A stretch of DNA of 64,000 bases from contig CM073328.1 in the NCBI GenBank assembly GCA_037043015.1, forward strand, positions 607,409 through 671,408, written 5' to 3'. The stretch's first letter is position 1. Every line of letters begins with the position of its first letter. Below are positions 1 to 9,390 of the stretch, in pieces. The DNA is from Bryum argenteum. Lineage: Eukaryota; Streptophyta; Bryopsida; Bryales; Bryaceae. Under the pieces are notes generated by a model, which saw only the letters and a program-made list of their open reading frames with translations, did no database searches and was not told the DNA's origin. Both the position numbers and the translations under genes were made by a program.

Positions 1-1332
1 GCAACTTGATATGTTACAGACTCTTAAAAACCTCAACATCAAAAGATATACACAAAAACTATAGGTTCAGTTTGAAATACGCTCGTTAGCATCATCTATA
101 TGTTCAGAAAGTAAGATACCCTCTCTTCTTCAAATGAACATCACGACTTCATACTAACTCCAATTGGAATACTCAATAGTTTCTTACAAAAGCAAACTCA
201 AAATACACAAACCCTTAAATTCCATGCTTAGAAACGCTTTTCACATAACATAGTAACTTCTCAAAGTCACGGTTAACAAAAACACAAGGCAACAAACCAC
301 CTTGCATTAAATAGAGCGTTGCTCCTTCCTCACAAAACACATAAACGCACCAAACACCATTTTCCAAGCTTACTTACAACATACTCAAAACTTAACAAAT
401 TTCTCACAAAACTGAAAACACAATACACCCCCAAAGCCAGCAGCTCTTAATGGAAAGGAGAGAGAGAAAAAGAGAAAGAGGGGGCCATCAAGGCCCATAC
501 CATGCCTATGTGGCATTCTCATGTCATTGGACTGGATGGTCACCCCCGTAGCTCCTTATCACTCATTATCTCCTTGAACTAATGAAAACACCTGCTTCGT
601 TAAAAGTGCTCATAGGCATGTGCACTTTTTTTGTTGTAAAATACGTTTTCTCTAGAAACGACCTACAAAGTGGTAACTTTTTTGGATATTGTCTGTATAA
701 CTTATGGCTTTTCACTTGTGTAGCTTTTTCATAGTGTGCTATTAAACATGCGATTGCTCTCACATTTTTAATTTAGAGGAATTTACATTTCCTGAAACTG
801 AGAATTTAGAGGCAGAAATTTTGAGATTTGTAAAAAACATTGAATGCGTATGATCTGATAAATTATATTATTTTCCTTAACTTGATGTTGTATTCATTAC
901 TGTTACTTAGTTTATATATAAATATTTGCCTCTCATGTACAACTGCTATGAAGCGATTGTGTAATATTCTCGATATGTCATTGCTTGCATGGATACATCA
1001 AATTACTAACGTGCCTCATTGATTCAAAGTAGGCCTATTCTACTTTCATTGATAGTCTAGGTTTTCTTGCTTCAAAGCTCTTATCGGACATGGGCACATG
1101 CCTACCTCAAACTATATTCTTCTTTTGTACTTTTGGTGTTTGAAATTTTTGAAAGTGAAGTCATCACTATTATAAGACTTCTATGAAATAACAACATTCA
1201 AATACATAATAAATACAATAAATTCAAATTAGTTTATTTAAAGGAAATTGCAACACACGTACATATTTATATAACCAACATAAATTGAAATGATTCTACA
1301 TAATACAAGCTCTATCATTTATGTAGAATCTA
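1..1332. other. AT-rich spacer at the outer (3') side of the decayed minus-strand transposon gene
   Basis: I see no convincing gene here. Short open frames at 566-763 (minus) and 840-1022 (plus) lack recognisable domains. Two degenerate versions of the palindrome found in the arrays further right occur near 614-626 and 1090-1108 (GGCACATGCCTACC), so the mobile-element sequence probably extends at least this far left. No terminal inverted repeat could be assigned. Confidence 0.4.
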
Positions 1333-4300
1333 CTATGTTGAATTTGGTAAATTCAAACTAAATGGATCTCTGTCTGATGGATATACCAAAGCATTCTCCG
1401 CAAATTCCGTTGCTACGTTTACACCAACATCAACTTCACCAAGTTCCCTTGCAGTTAATTCCGAAGTATTATGATACGACAGTAAGTCAGTGGGGGTATA
1501 AATGAAAGAACATTCATTCAGGCACTTGGTGATTCTTTGCGTGTATACCAATGATTACTATCAAACCAAAGTTTAAAAGCAGAAAAATAACGGTAACCAT
1601 CTTTATTTATATCTTGATTTTCCGGAATTTGGGAAGTGGAAACGTGAAAGGAATGTTGAGAAGAAGATCCTCCAACGCCTCCGACTCCTCCAACACCTCC
1701 AACGCCTCCGACTCCTCCAACACCTCCAACGCCTCCGACTCCTTCAACACTTCCAACGCCTCCGACTCCTCCAACACCTCCAACACCTCCAACTTCTTCA
1801 ACTCTCCCAAATTCTCTAACTCTTCCAACGCCTCCTACTCCTCTAACACCTCCAACTTTTCCAACTCTTCCAACTCCTTCCATGTTTGTAATGTTAACTG
1901 CCGTATTTGTACCTTGAAGATTAGGTGCATTACTTGATTGCTTACGCATCTTCTTCGGTAGAGGAGTGCAATCTTCATCACTGCTCTCGATACTTTCATC
2001 GATATCATCGGATGAAGAGTCGATTTACATATCTATCTAAAGCGGTTTATCTCCATCTTCCGGTGAAACTTCCATCTACCGTTTCCGCTTTCCACTTGCG
2101 AAGCCAAAGGTTCATGTTCTCGTCGGATTCAAATAAAACAAAATGTGTTGTTTAGCCAGCTAAAGCATAAATCATATGAAATTCCAATACCAATAATCAT
2201 CCACGAATCCGATCGAAAATACGATGAAATGATTTCATCTACAACTGCTGGACACTGCGCATCGCAGTACTTTAAACACATATCCCAACCATTCAAAGGC
2301 TCCATAAATGAAGAATCAAGAACCTGAACATCCTCGGCAAAATTATCCGCAATTGATGTTGTTGGTGGATGATGCATTACAAAAAAAATCGGACCTAGTG
2401 GAGTGTATTTTGCAATCACTTTACCACAATCTTTTATTGTTTGTCCATGCTCTTATGTTTGTGGAGCAAAAGCATAAGTACCTGTAATAATATGTCATCC
2501 TGGTGAGTTCAACACACCTAATGCAGAAATCACCACCTCTGCATTCTCACCAGCTGGAAGCATGAAGATTGCGTTCCAATGCTCAACATCACCCGTCTAG
2601 GTCGAATTTTTTTGGATGATAGACTTGTAGTCAACCTCGGTCCAAAAAAGTCTATTTAGACCCTTTCGACAATCAAAAGTCTATAATGCAGGGCGACAAA
2701 ATATTCCGTTTCCTTCAGCGAATACGGATCCACCGACTTTCACCTTCGTCTCCAGACCTGCAGCCCGTTGACCTTCTCCAAAATCGAACTCCATTATCCA
2801 AGCTCCATCTTCACCATCAGGAAAAATCTCTTTTCGATTAGCAAATAAACCAAGTTTTCCTTCCAAAATCAATTTCACGTGATTCTGAATCTTGAAAGGT
2901 ATTAAAGACTTGTATTCAGCCATAGTCTCGAATAAAGTCAAGTTCTTAATGTGCATCCAGTTCTTTTTGAACTCATTCGTGACATCGCGCCCAAAAAAAT
3001 CAAATGTTTTCTTGTCTCTATACTGTGTAATCTCACGATCCAACTAATTTTTTCTCTCTTGTATTCCACCTGTTGCTTCAGTGTCAAGCCATCGCATAGC
3101 ATTCTGAACCCTTGCACGAAGTTTTGAATTCTCGGCCCAAGCATACAATGTGTGTGGAATAGGATCAACACTTTTTGGACCAAAATAAACTTTTTGATCC
3201 ATACCTGCTGCGGTTACAGTAGCTCCTTGGCACAATACAATAAAATCATTTGAAGTAGTCCCTTGCAAAGGCCTTAACCATGTAATGACCATACGCTTAC
3301 GTTCATAAGTCTTGGATTTCTTGTGTTTTGCTTTGACTCCTTGTAACTCGTAAACCTTATTTTTTTCGGAAAAATATGTGAACTCATGATCATATGCGTT
3401 ACACATTGTCTTCAAAGCCATCTAGCAGTCATCATTGACTGTTGCCATAGAAATATAGTCTCTAAATAAAAGATTCGTCTTCTGAACAGATAGTTTTTTA
3501 TCTGCATTGTCGAGGCAACTACTTGTAATGCTAGGTAAACATTGAAGAACTAAACGCGTCTTCTCCACATCTTCATTGTTGTACGGATTAGGTGAGCCAA
3601 ATTCTTTCCAAACCATACGTATCTTCTCAAGGGTTTCCCCTATCGTACTATGGTACTTTCGCATTGTATTTTCCTCGTTTTTCTTGTACGATGCCACTAG
3701 ATAGTTCAATTCTTCATTGTACACTACAATCAATGCTGGTCGCTTAGTAAACAAGCTTCAAAACTCTTCATCCGATAGTATACCAAGTATCCAATCCTTC
3801 TCTGCTAGCACTTGACAAGCATGTAAGATATGTTGACCATCAACGGGTTCCCATGTCACAAGAGGTAAAAACTTTTCTCTTTTTTCTTGCGGAGTATTGT
3901 TTGGTATCAAGTCAAGGCATTGCACAAAATCACTCCTACTTTCTCCTTTTGTGAATAAGTATGGTTCTGAACTCTCTCCAAAATCATTCATAGGTGGTAC
4001 ATAGTGCATTGATCGTAAAGTCATCATATTTGCTTCAGGAAACTCATTTTCTCTAAGTCTCTTGTAAGTAGAGTTTGCATTTGCAACATTTAGCATTCGT
4101 TGATTCGTTAAAATGTTGCTTGCTGGTCGTATCTTTGCAACATCTACTCCAAATGAGAAATCTTTTCCAAATACAAATCCAGAATCGATTTCGTTTTGAG
4201 TTGGCAACATTAATTCATCATCCTTGACAGCTTTCTTTAGAGTAATACCAGCATAAAGAAGCTGATTAGTGTTCCCACGACTTTGCAAAGACGGTTGTAT

Positions 4301-5013
4301 AGTTTCAACAAAATCATACTCTGTTAATCCTTCATTCTCACGTCCAACTTGTGCTCCACCTTGAATTTCAGATAATCAAGAGTTTCTTCTTTCTTTTCTC
4401 TTATTAGATTTGGAGCCAACCGACGATGGAGTTGATGATAATTCTGCAAATCTAGAAGCATCTCGTGCGGAAACAAACGACAGTCCATACATTATAGGAT
4501 CATCGGCGGCCAATACTCCGGTTTCATTTGATGATGATCCCGTCCCGTGCATTCCCCTTTTGTACTCTTCCATATAAATCCTCAATTTCTCAATTTCCAA
4601 TTCGCTCATACTTGTCACAGACATCACAATCCTTTCACGCAATTCTTCTTGATGAATATTAATACTCTCTCGCCATTTTGAATATTTCGCAAGTCCGGTG
4701 AATCGCTTTCCAGAGTAATCTATATAACGGTCAATGTTTTTGGTTTTCAAGATATATGATGAAGGCTCATCTTTACTTGAGCCGCGCAGAAAACCTCGCA
4801 TAAGCCTTCACCATCCGTTGGAGCAAGCTTAGCAATCTTGATTACTTTGCCAACAAAATTCGTCAACCCGCACTAAAGGTCCTTGTTTAGCCATGCATAT
4901 TCCGAGATATGCAGAATTGGTATTTTTTCCACTCAAGACAACCACCATCCATGACCCTTGAAACTATCCACAGCCACATTGGAAATATTTGGTGATTTTT
5001 GGCTCTCCATCAT
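1333..5013 (-). pseudogene. Decayed transposon gene: ParB/DGQH-like protein with possible methyltransferase-like C-terminal half
   Basis: One reading frame runs from 4801 to 2129 (about 890 codons) with no frameshift but interrupted by in-frame stops at 4376, 3758, 3422, 3044, 2681, 2597, 2495 and 2453, and finally 2129. An N-terminal piece begins at ATGATG (5013), right after an AG acceptor, and needs frame changes to reach 4801. After 2129 the frame shifts into an acidic, Lys/Arg-rich tail, a Gly-Val repeat (1518-1949) and a final segment ending near 1333. Around 3790-3850 the protein has VTWEPVDGQHILHACQ followed by a KRPALIVVYNE strand; this resembles the DGQH core of ParB-like domains. 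Towards 2130-2500 hydrophobic strands around GPIFFVMHHPP and a late glycine-rich strand faintly resemble a beta-class DNA methyltransferase; that part is inference. All stops can be explained by C-to-T (or G-to-A) changes. It is divergent from the DUF7869-type gene at 9391 and faces the palindrome array. I do not recognise a named family for the whole protein. Confidence 0.6.
1668..1880. repeat. CTCCAACAC-type 9-bp minisatellite inside the decayed gene
   Basis: A stretch built from degenerate 9-base units (CCTCCAACA and close variants) is open in more than one frame. On the minus strand it encodes a Gly-Val-Gly-Gly-Val run, on the plus strand Ser/Asn/Thr-rich peptide. It lies within the C-terminal extension of the decayed minus-strand gene and is probably a repeat expansion in a low-complexity linker. 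Confidence 0.75.
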
Positions 5014-5071
5014 CTACCAAAAAAAATGAAAAAAAGAAAAGTATTAGCTTCAAATTTTACTAATACAAGGC

Positions 5072-5885
5072 AGGCATGTGCCTACCCTTCACCCTTTGCA
5101 CTCACAAAAACAAGTTCGAAATGAAAATACGGTAGGCATGTGCCTACCCTTCACCCTTTGCACTCACAAAAACAAGTTCCAAATGAAAACACGGTAGGCA
5201 TGTGCCTACCCTTTACCCTTTGCACTCACAAAAACAAGTTCGAAATGAAAACACGGTAGGCATGTGCCTACCCTTCACCCTTTGCACTCACAAAAACAAG
5301 TTCCAAATGAAAACACGGTAGGCATGTGCCTACCCTTTACCCTTTGCACTCACAAAAACAAGTTCGAAATGAAAACACGGTAGGCATGTGCCTACCCTTC
5401 ACCCTTTGCACTCACAAAAACAAGTTCCAAATGAAAACACGGTAGGCATGTGCCTACCCTTCACCCTTTGCACTCACAAAAACAAGTTCCAAATGAAAAT
5501 ACGGTAGGCATGTGCCTACCCTTCACCCTTTGCACTCACAAAAACAAGTTCGAAATGAAAACACGGTAGGCATGTGCCTACCCTTCACCCTTTGCACTCA
5601 CAAAAACAAGTTCGAAATGAAAACACGGTAGGCATGTGCCTACCCTTCACCCTTTGCATTCACGGAAACAATTTCTAAATGAAAACACAGTAGGCATGTG
5701 CCTACCCTTCACCCTTTGCACTCACAAAAACAATTTCTAAATGAAAACATGTTAGGCATGTGCCTACCTTTCACTCTTTGCACTCACAAAAACAAGTTCT
5801 AAATGGAAACACAGTAAGCATGTGCCTACCCTTCACCCTCTGCACTCACAAAAACAATTTATAAATGAAAATACAAAAACAAATT
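5072..5885. repeat. 13-copy, 62-bp tandem array carrying an 18-bp palindrome
   Basis: The sequence AGGCATG recurs at 5072, 5134, 5196, 5258, 5320, 5382, 5444, 5506, 5568, 5630, 5692, 5754 and (as AAGCATG) 5816, exactly 62 bases apart. Each full unit contains GGTAGGCATGTGCCTACC, an inverted repeat with 8-bp arms and a 2-base centre, then CTTCACCCTTTGCACTCAC and an A-rich link. Middle copies are nearly identical and the right-hand copies are more diverged. The array starts about 60 bases upstream of the ATG at 5013, so it occupies the promoter or leader of that gene. Similar palindromes recur at 8280-9360 in front of the divergent partner gene. Confidence 0.95.
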
Positions 5886-5939
5886 CTAAAAGAAAACACT
5901 CAGTTTCTTGAGAAATACCTCATGCGTAAATGAATTTCA

Positions 5940-6780
5940 AGAGCCTCTACCGGAAATTCAGGTTTATCTTCTCTTGATCGATTGCTTTCAAGGAAACCCA
6001 AACCTCAAAAGCGAAATTCTTCAAATTGGGTCAACCTTCTATGAAATTGGTAAGAACTCTCGGTCAAGCTTCTCATATGTCCAGCCGTTGCTACCGTCCA
6101 GAGACAATATTGTTGAGTGGTACGTGGACCATACAAAGATCTCCAGTGAGATCCGATGAACCAACTCCTCCTCATCTTTCATTCAAAATGTAACAGAAAA
6201 TTTCCATTGATTGTATGAATATCATAACGTGCGAAATGATAGCAAGACTTTGGTCATAACATCTAGAGCAAGATGACTTTTTGTAGTGTTGCATGTCAAC
6301 AGGAAAAATGAAGGAGTTAGTTCGAGGGAAGGGCTACTTACTTCTTATGAGCAGGCCAGTGAGCTATCAACAGCAATGTGATGCCACTCTCCTGCAAATT
6401 CTTCTACAAGTTTTCCTCTCCGTGTGCACTCACTGCTGATGTGCATTCATCCAGAACAGCATACCTGATCTACAAAAAAAAATCCAAATTATGTGAAAAG
6501 TCCTCTCCTGGACCATAAATAGCACGTGGTCGAATCGCGCAAGTGTACAATTTCTTTCCTTTCCTATCTCTACGAAAGAATGCAAGATCATATCCGAGTT
6601 AAACTCTGCTAATCGCATAAAAGTTTACCGAAGTTCGATCGAATACAAAAAAAGTCACGACCTGTGGAGTTGCACACTCAAAGACGACAACTCGGTAAGA
6701 ATCTTGTACGAGCCCAGAGGGTCCTATGATGAGGCAACAGACATTCCGATTGATACAAGCACAAATACAAGAAAGATGCT
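5940..6780 (-). pseudogene. Exon fragments of a peroxisomal ABC transporter (subfamily D, PXA1/COMATOSE type)
   Basis: Read on the minus strand, four pieces of one nucleotide-binding domain appear in order. A degenerate Walker A (CLIIGPSG, about 6700-6750) has lost its GKS. A possible PGE signature remnant lies near 6490-6510. An exon at about 6341-6469 carries the Walker B YAVLDECTSAVS, an internal TAG, and SGITLLLIAHWPAH, where the usual H-R-P of the H-loop has become H-W-P. The C-terminal segment with LDGSNGWTYEKLD is at about 6060-6122. The middle exon is bounded by a T-rich AG acceptor and a GTAAGT donor, so this was copied as genomic DNA, not from mRNA. It lies beside an unrelated 3-beta-HSD exon in the same orientation, which suggests capture by a mobile element. 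Family match is firm, non-functionality is near certain. Confidence 0.75.
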
Positions 6781-6881
6781 GATATGCATAGAAACACGTG
6801 GTTGTTCCTCCTGAGTCGCAATAAAGATAAGAGGTTTGTTTGCCTTAGATTTTAAACTCTGCGTAGGATGATACGATGGAA

Positions 6882-7042
6882 CTCACATTAAAGGCCGCCC
6901 ACTGTTTCGGATGACTAGTTGCTCTGCAAGTGCCTTGCTTCGCCCATAAGGGTCAACGTGCTTCTCGACTGGATAGTAAGGCAGATTTTCTGTACCGTTG
7001 AGAATTTCCTGCCCGCCGTACACAACATTGTAAGTGCTCGTA
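6882..7042 (-). pseudogene. Isolated exon of a 3-beta-hydroxysteroid dehydrogenase/decarboxylase-type SDR
   Basis: The minus strand encodes TYNVVYGGQEILNG, then PYYPVEKHVDPYGRSKALAE and QLVIRNSGRPL. These are typical of plant sterol-4-alpha-carboxylate 3-dehydrogenases (extended SDR family), including the catalytic Y-x-x-x-K as YGRSK. The exon starts after an AG and ends at a consensus GTGAGT donor, so its splice sites are intact, but no other exon of the gene was found. It sits directly upstream, in the same orientation, of ABCD-transporter fragments, which argues for a captured fragment. The parent protein would act on sterol intermediates at the ER. Confidence 0.75.
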
Positions 7043-7460
7043 TATCGTAGTCACCGCAGATCGTTGTTGAAGACGAAATTGTCGAAAAAGAAGAGCACTA
7101 GTAGTAAGCCAAAGTTGAAGAAGAAGAAGAAAAGGAAGGGGGCAAACGAGTCGGAACATGCTTTGAACAATAGGGACAACGAGACTGGACGACTAGATTG
7201 TCCTCGCGGCAGAACTTTACTGTAGAAGCCCTTCCATATTCACGGCGAGATTGTGGACGAAACGCACCTTCTTGCAGCAGATGACGAATCTGATAAACAG
7301 GTGCTCATCAAGACGAAGAAGCTCAAGGTACTGGAGTACTGAAGAAGCCGAAGGTACTGGAGTACTGAAGAAGCCGAAGGTATTGGAACAACGTGGAGAA
7401 AGCAACGTGCAAAGCAACCCTCTCTCTTCGACTGTCCAGAGATTGAAACAGGAATTAAGG
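7043..7460. other. Unrecognised stretch, probably more captured sequence, with a short 30-bp repeat
   Basis: Plus-strand frames here give Lys-rich peptides (7034-7225) and an acidic stretch with GEIVDETHLLAADDESD near 7240-7300, but I cannot assign them. A degenerate direct repeat of about 30 bases (GAAGAAGCCGAAGGTACTGG) occurs from about 7320 to 7390. It lies next to the captured exons and may come from a third host gene. Confidence 0.3.
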
Positions 7461-7753
7461 TTAACCTAACCTAACTCATACCTAATTCTTAAAAGTAAAA
7501 GTGTAGCCGCCACAAATAAGGGCAAAGTCACTATGTGAAGGTGCTCCTAGCAACTATAAGAGCATACGAAGTCATAGTTCATTTATTTTCCAATTGATGA
7601 GTGTGATGGTTGGTCATGAACATTCCATCCCGTGGAGTTTTAAAAACATCCGGTTGGTTCAAATCAAAAATAGAAATCATGCATAGTTTAAACTAAACGA
7701 AGTCGAAGTATTATCCAAATTTTGTTAAGGTAACATTTTAACCCGCAACTTCT

Positions 7754-8193
7754 ACTACCATAACACCATAGCTGGTTCGTTATCTGCCGAACGAATAATT
7801 ATTTTTTTTGAAAAAATAAGGTTCATTTCTCGCAAATCGAATTTTAAAAAATTCGTCTCTATATTTTTAGAGAAAAAAAAATTCGGGGTTAAGAAGGGGG
7901 TTTATTTGTGGATGGAGCTTCATAATGACAAGACTAAGCAAGACTTGAAATCAGTAGATTTGGCAGCTACATCAGTGGGGCCACAACATAGATTAGTCAT
8001 TTACACATTTTTGGAGGGCGGCAGAATAAGTCCACAATCCTCCAGAATCATTATACTCTATTTTCTCAATTTTCGGTTTATATTGAGATTATTTTTCCTG
8101 AAGTTTGTTCTTGAAGGCATAGAATTTCCGTTTTTTTTCGTTTGTTATTTTTGGAATTATTTAAGAACGAACCAGCTATGGTGTTACGGTAGT
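7754..8193. mobile_element. Small non-autonomous TIR element (MITE-like, 440 bp)
   Basis: Terminal inverted repeats of 28 bp lie at 7754-7781 (starting ACTACCATAACACC) and 8166-8193 and differ at a single position. The interior is AT-rich and has no transposase. I could not establish a clear target-site duplication, so the superfamily is unassigned. An open frame at 7906-8217 covers much of the interior but has no recognisable domain. Confidence 0.8.
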
Positions 8194-8254
8194 TCAACAT
8201 TGGATTTCTATTTTTAAATACACTTTTCACTTCAATCATTAATGTAATTTATGA

Positions 8255-9360
8255 TCTATGTTGAAATTATTGAAGCCCGGTAGTTAAATGCCTACCCCGC
8301 CTTCAATAATTGACTATTTTGTAAGTTCCGTGAAGGGTAGGCGCATGCCAACCCCTATGGAATTTGGTGACTTGTATTAGGGATTTCGGATTGCGTTGTA
8401 GCGTTGTACCGAGTCTTTAAGGTCTTGAACATTATTTATTCTCTACTTGTTGAATTATTGTGGTATGCGCGTGCCTACGAATTTAGAATTTAATCTCTTG
8501 TATTTGCAATATGTCAAGCAAGTTGTACCCATTTTGGAACTTCTACCTAGAAAATTAACCATGTTGAAATTATTAAAGCCCGGTGGATACATGCCTACCT
8601 CGCCTTCAATAATTGAATATTTTGTGAGTTCCGTGAAGGGTAGGCACATGCCAACCCCTATAGAATTTGGTGACTTGTATTAGGGATTTCAGATTGCGTT
8701 GTAGCTTTGTACCGAGTCTTTAAGGTTTTGAACATTATTTACATTATTTTCTTTAATTTTCTCAAATTATTGAATTATTGTGGTATGCACTTCCCTACCT
8801 TGCCTTCAATAATTTTTTTATTTGTAAGTTATTTGTAAATTTGTATAAGGAGTACGCATATGCCAACCTCAATAAAATTTAGTCGCTTGCTTCTCGTTTT
8901 TTTGCTAGAGTCGTACCCTATCTGTTACTCTTTTGAACTCTTTTTACCTGAAATTTTATTTTTATATATCCATATGTTTCATCTAAGGTAGATAGGCACG
9001 CGCCTACCCCGCTTTCAAGAATTGTATATTTGTATGTTCCATTAGGCTTAGCGGCATGCTTACGCTTATAAAAATATTCACTTATATTTGTGATCTTTCA
9101 TCGTAGTACCGACACTTTATAACTCTGTAACATCATTTATTTTACAATTAGTGAATGGGGAGTGGATTCAAAATTCACAACTCCCTCAACAATTATATAT
9201 TTGTAAGTTACATGAAGGATAGGCACATGCCCACCCTTATAGAATTCGTTGACTTGAATTTGGATTTATGGCAACTTCGTTGTTACTTCTTTAACATGAA
9301 TCTTCATATTTGTACGTTCACATGTTCTATCAGAGGTAGGCACATGCCTTACCCCTTACT
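8255..9360. repeat. Degenerate long repeats with variant palindrome GGTAGGCACATGCC(A/T)ACC
   Basis: A segment of roughly 190 bp at about 8261-8450 is repeated about 302 bases downstream (8563-8750), and a poorer third copy follows. Within and between them lie many versions of the palindrome seen at 5072-5885: around 8290, 8335, 8464, 8590, 8638, 8785, 8855, 8990, 9210 and 9335. The block ends about 40 bases before the ATG at 9391 of the DUF7869-type gene, mirroring the array in front of the minus-strand gene. Confidence 0.85.
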
Positions 9361-9390
9361 TGTTTGACATTCAAATATTTTTATGCAGAT

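Noticed and set aside
1518..1949. A stand-alone Gly-Val-rich protein gene
   Set aside because: It is the translation of a minisatellite within the C-terminal part of the decayed transposon gene.
2129..4801. Stop-codon reassignment or programmed readthrough in the long minus-strand frame
   Set aside because: All three stop codons occur, the frame is further broken by frameshifts at both ends, and the nearby plus-strand gene is decayed too. Mutation decay is the simpler explanation.
5072..5885. Regularly spaced palindromic repeats that look like a CRISPR array
   Set aside because: The whole 62-bp unit is repeated, including the would-be spacers, and the context is a plant nuclear genome. It is a tandem array.
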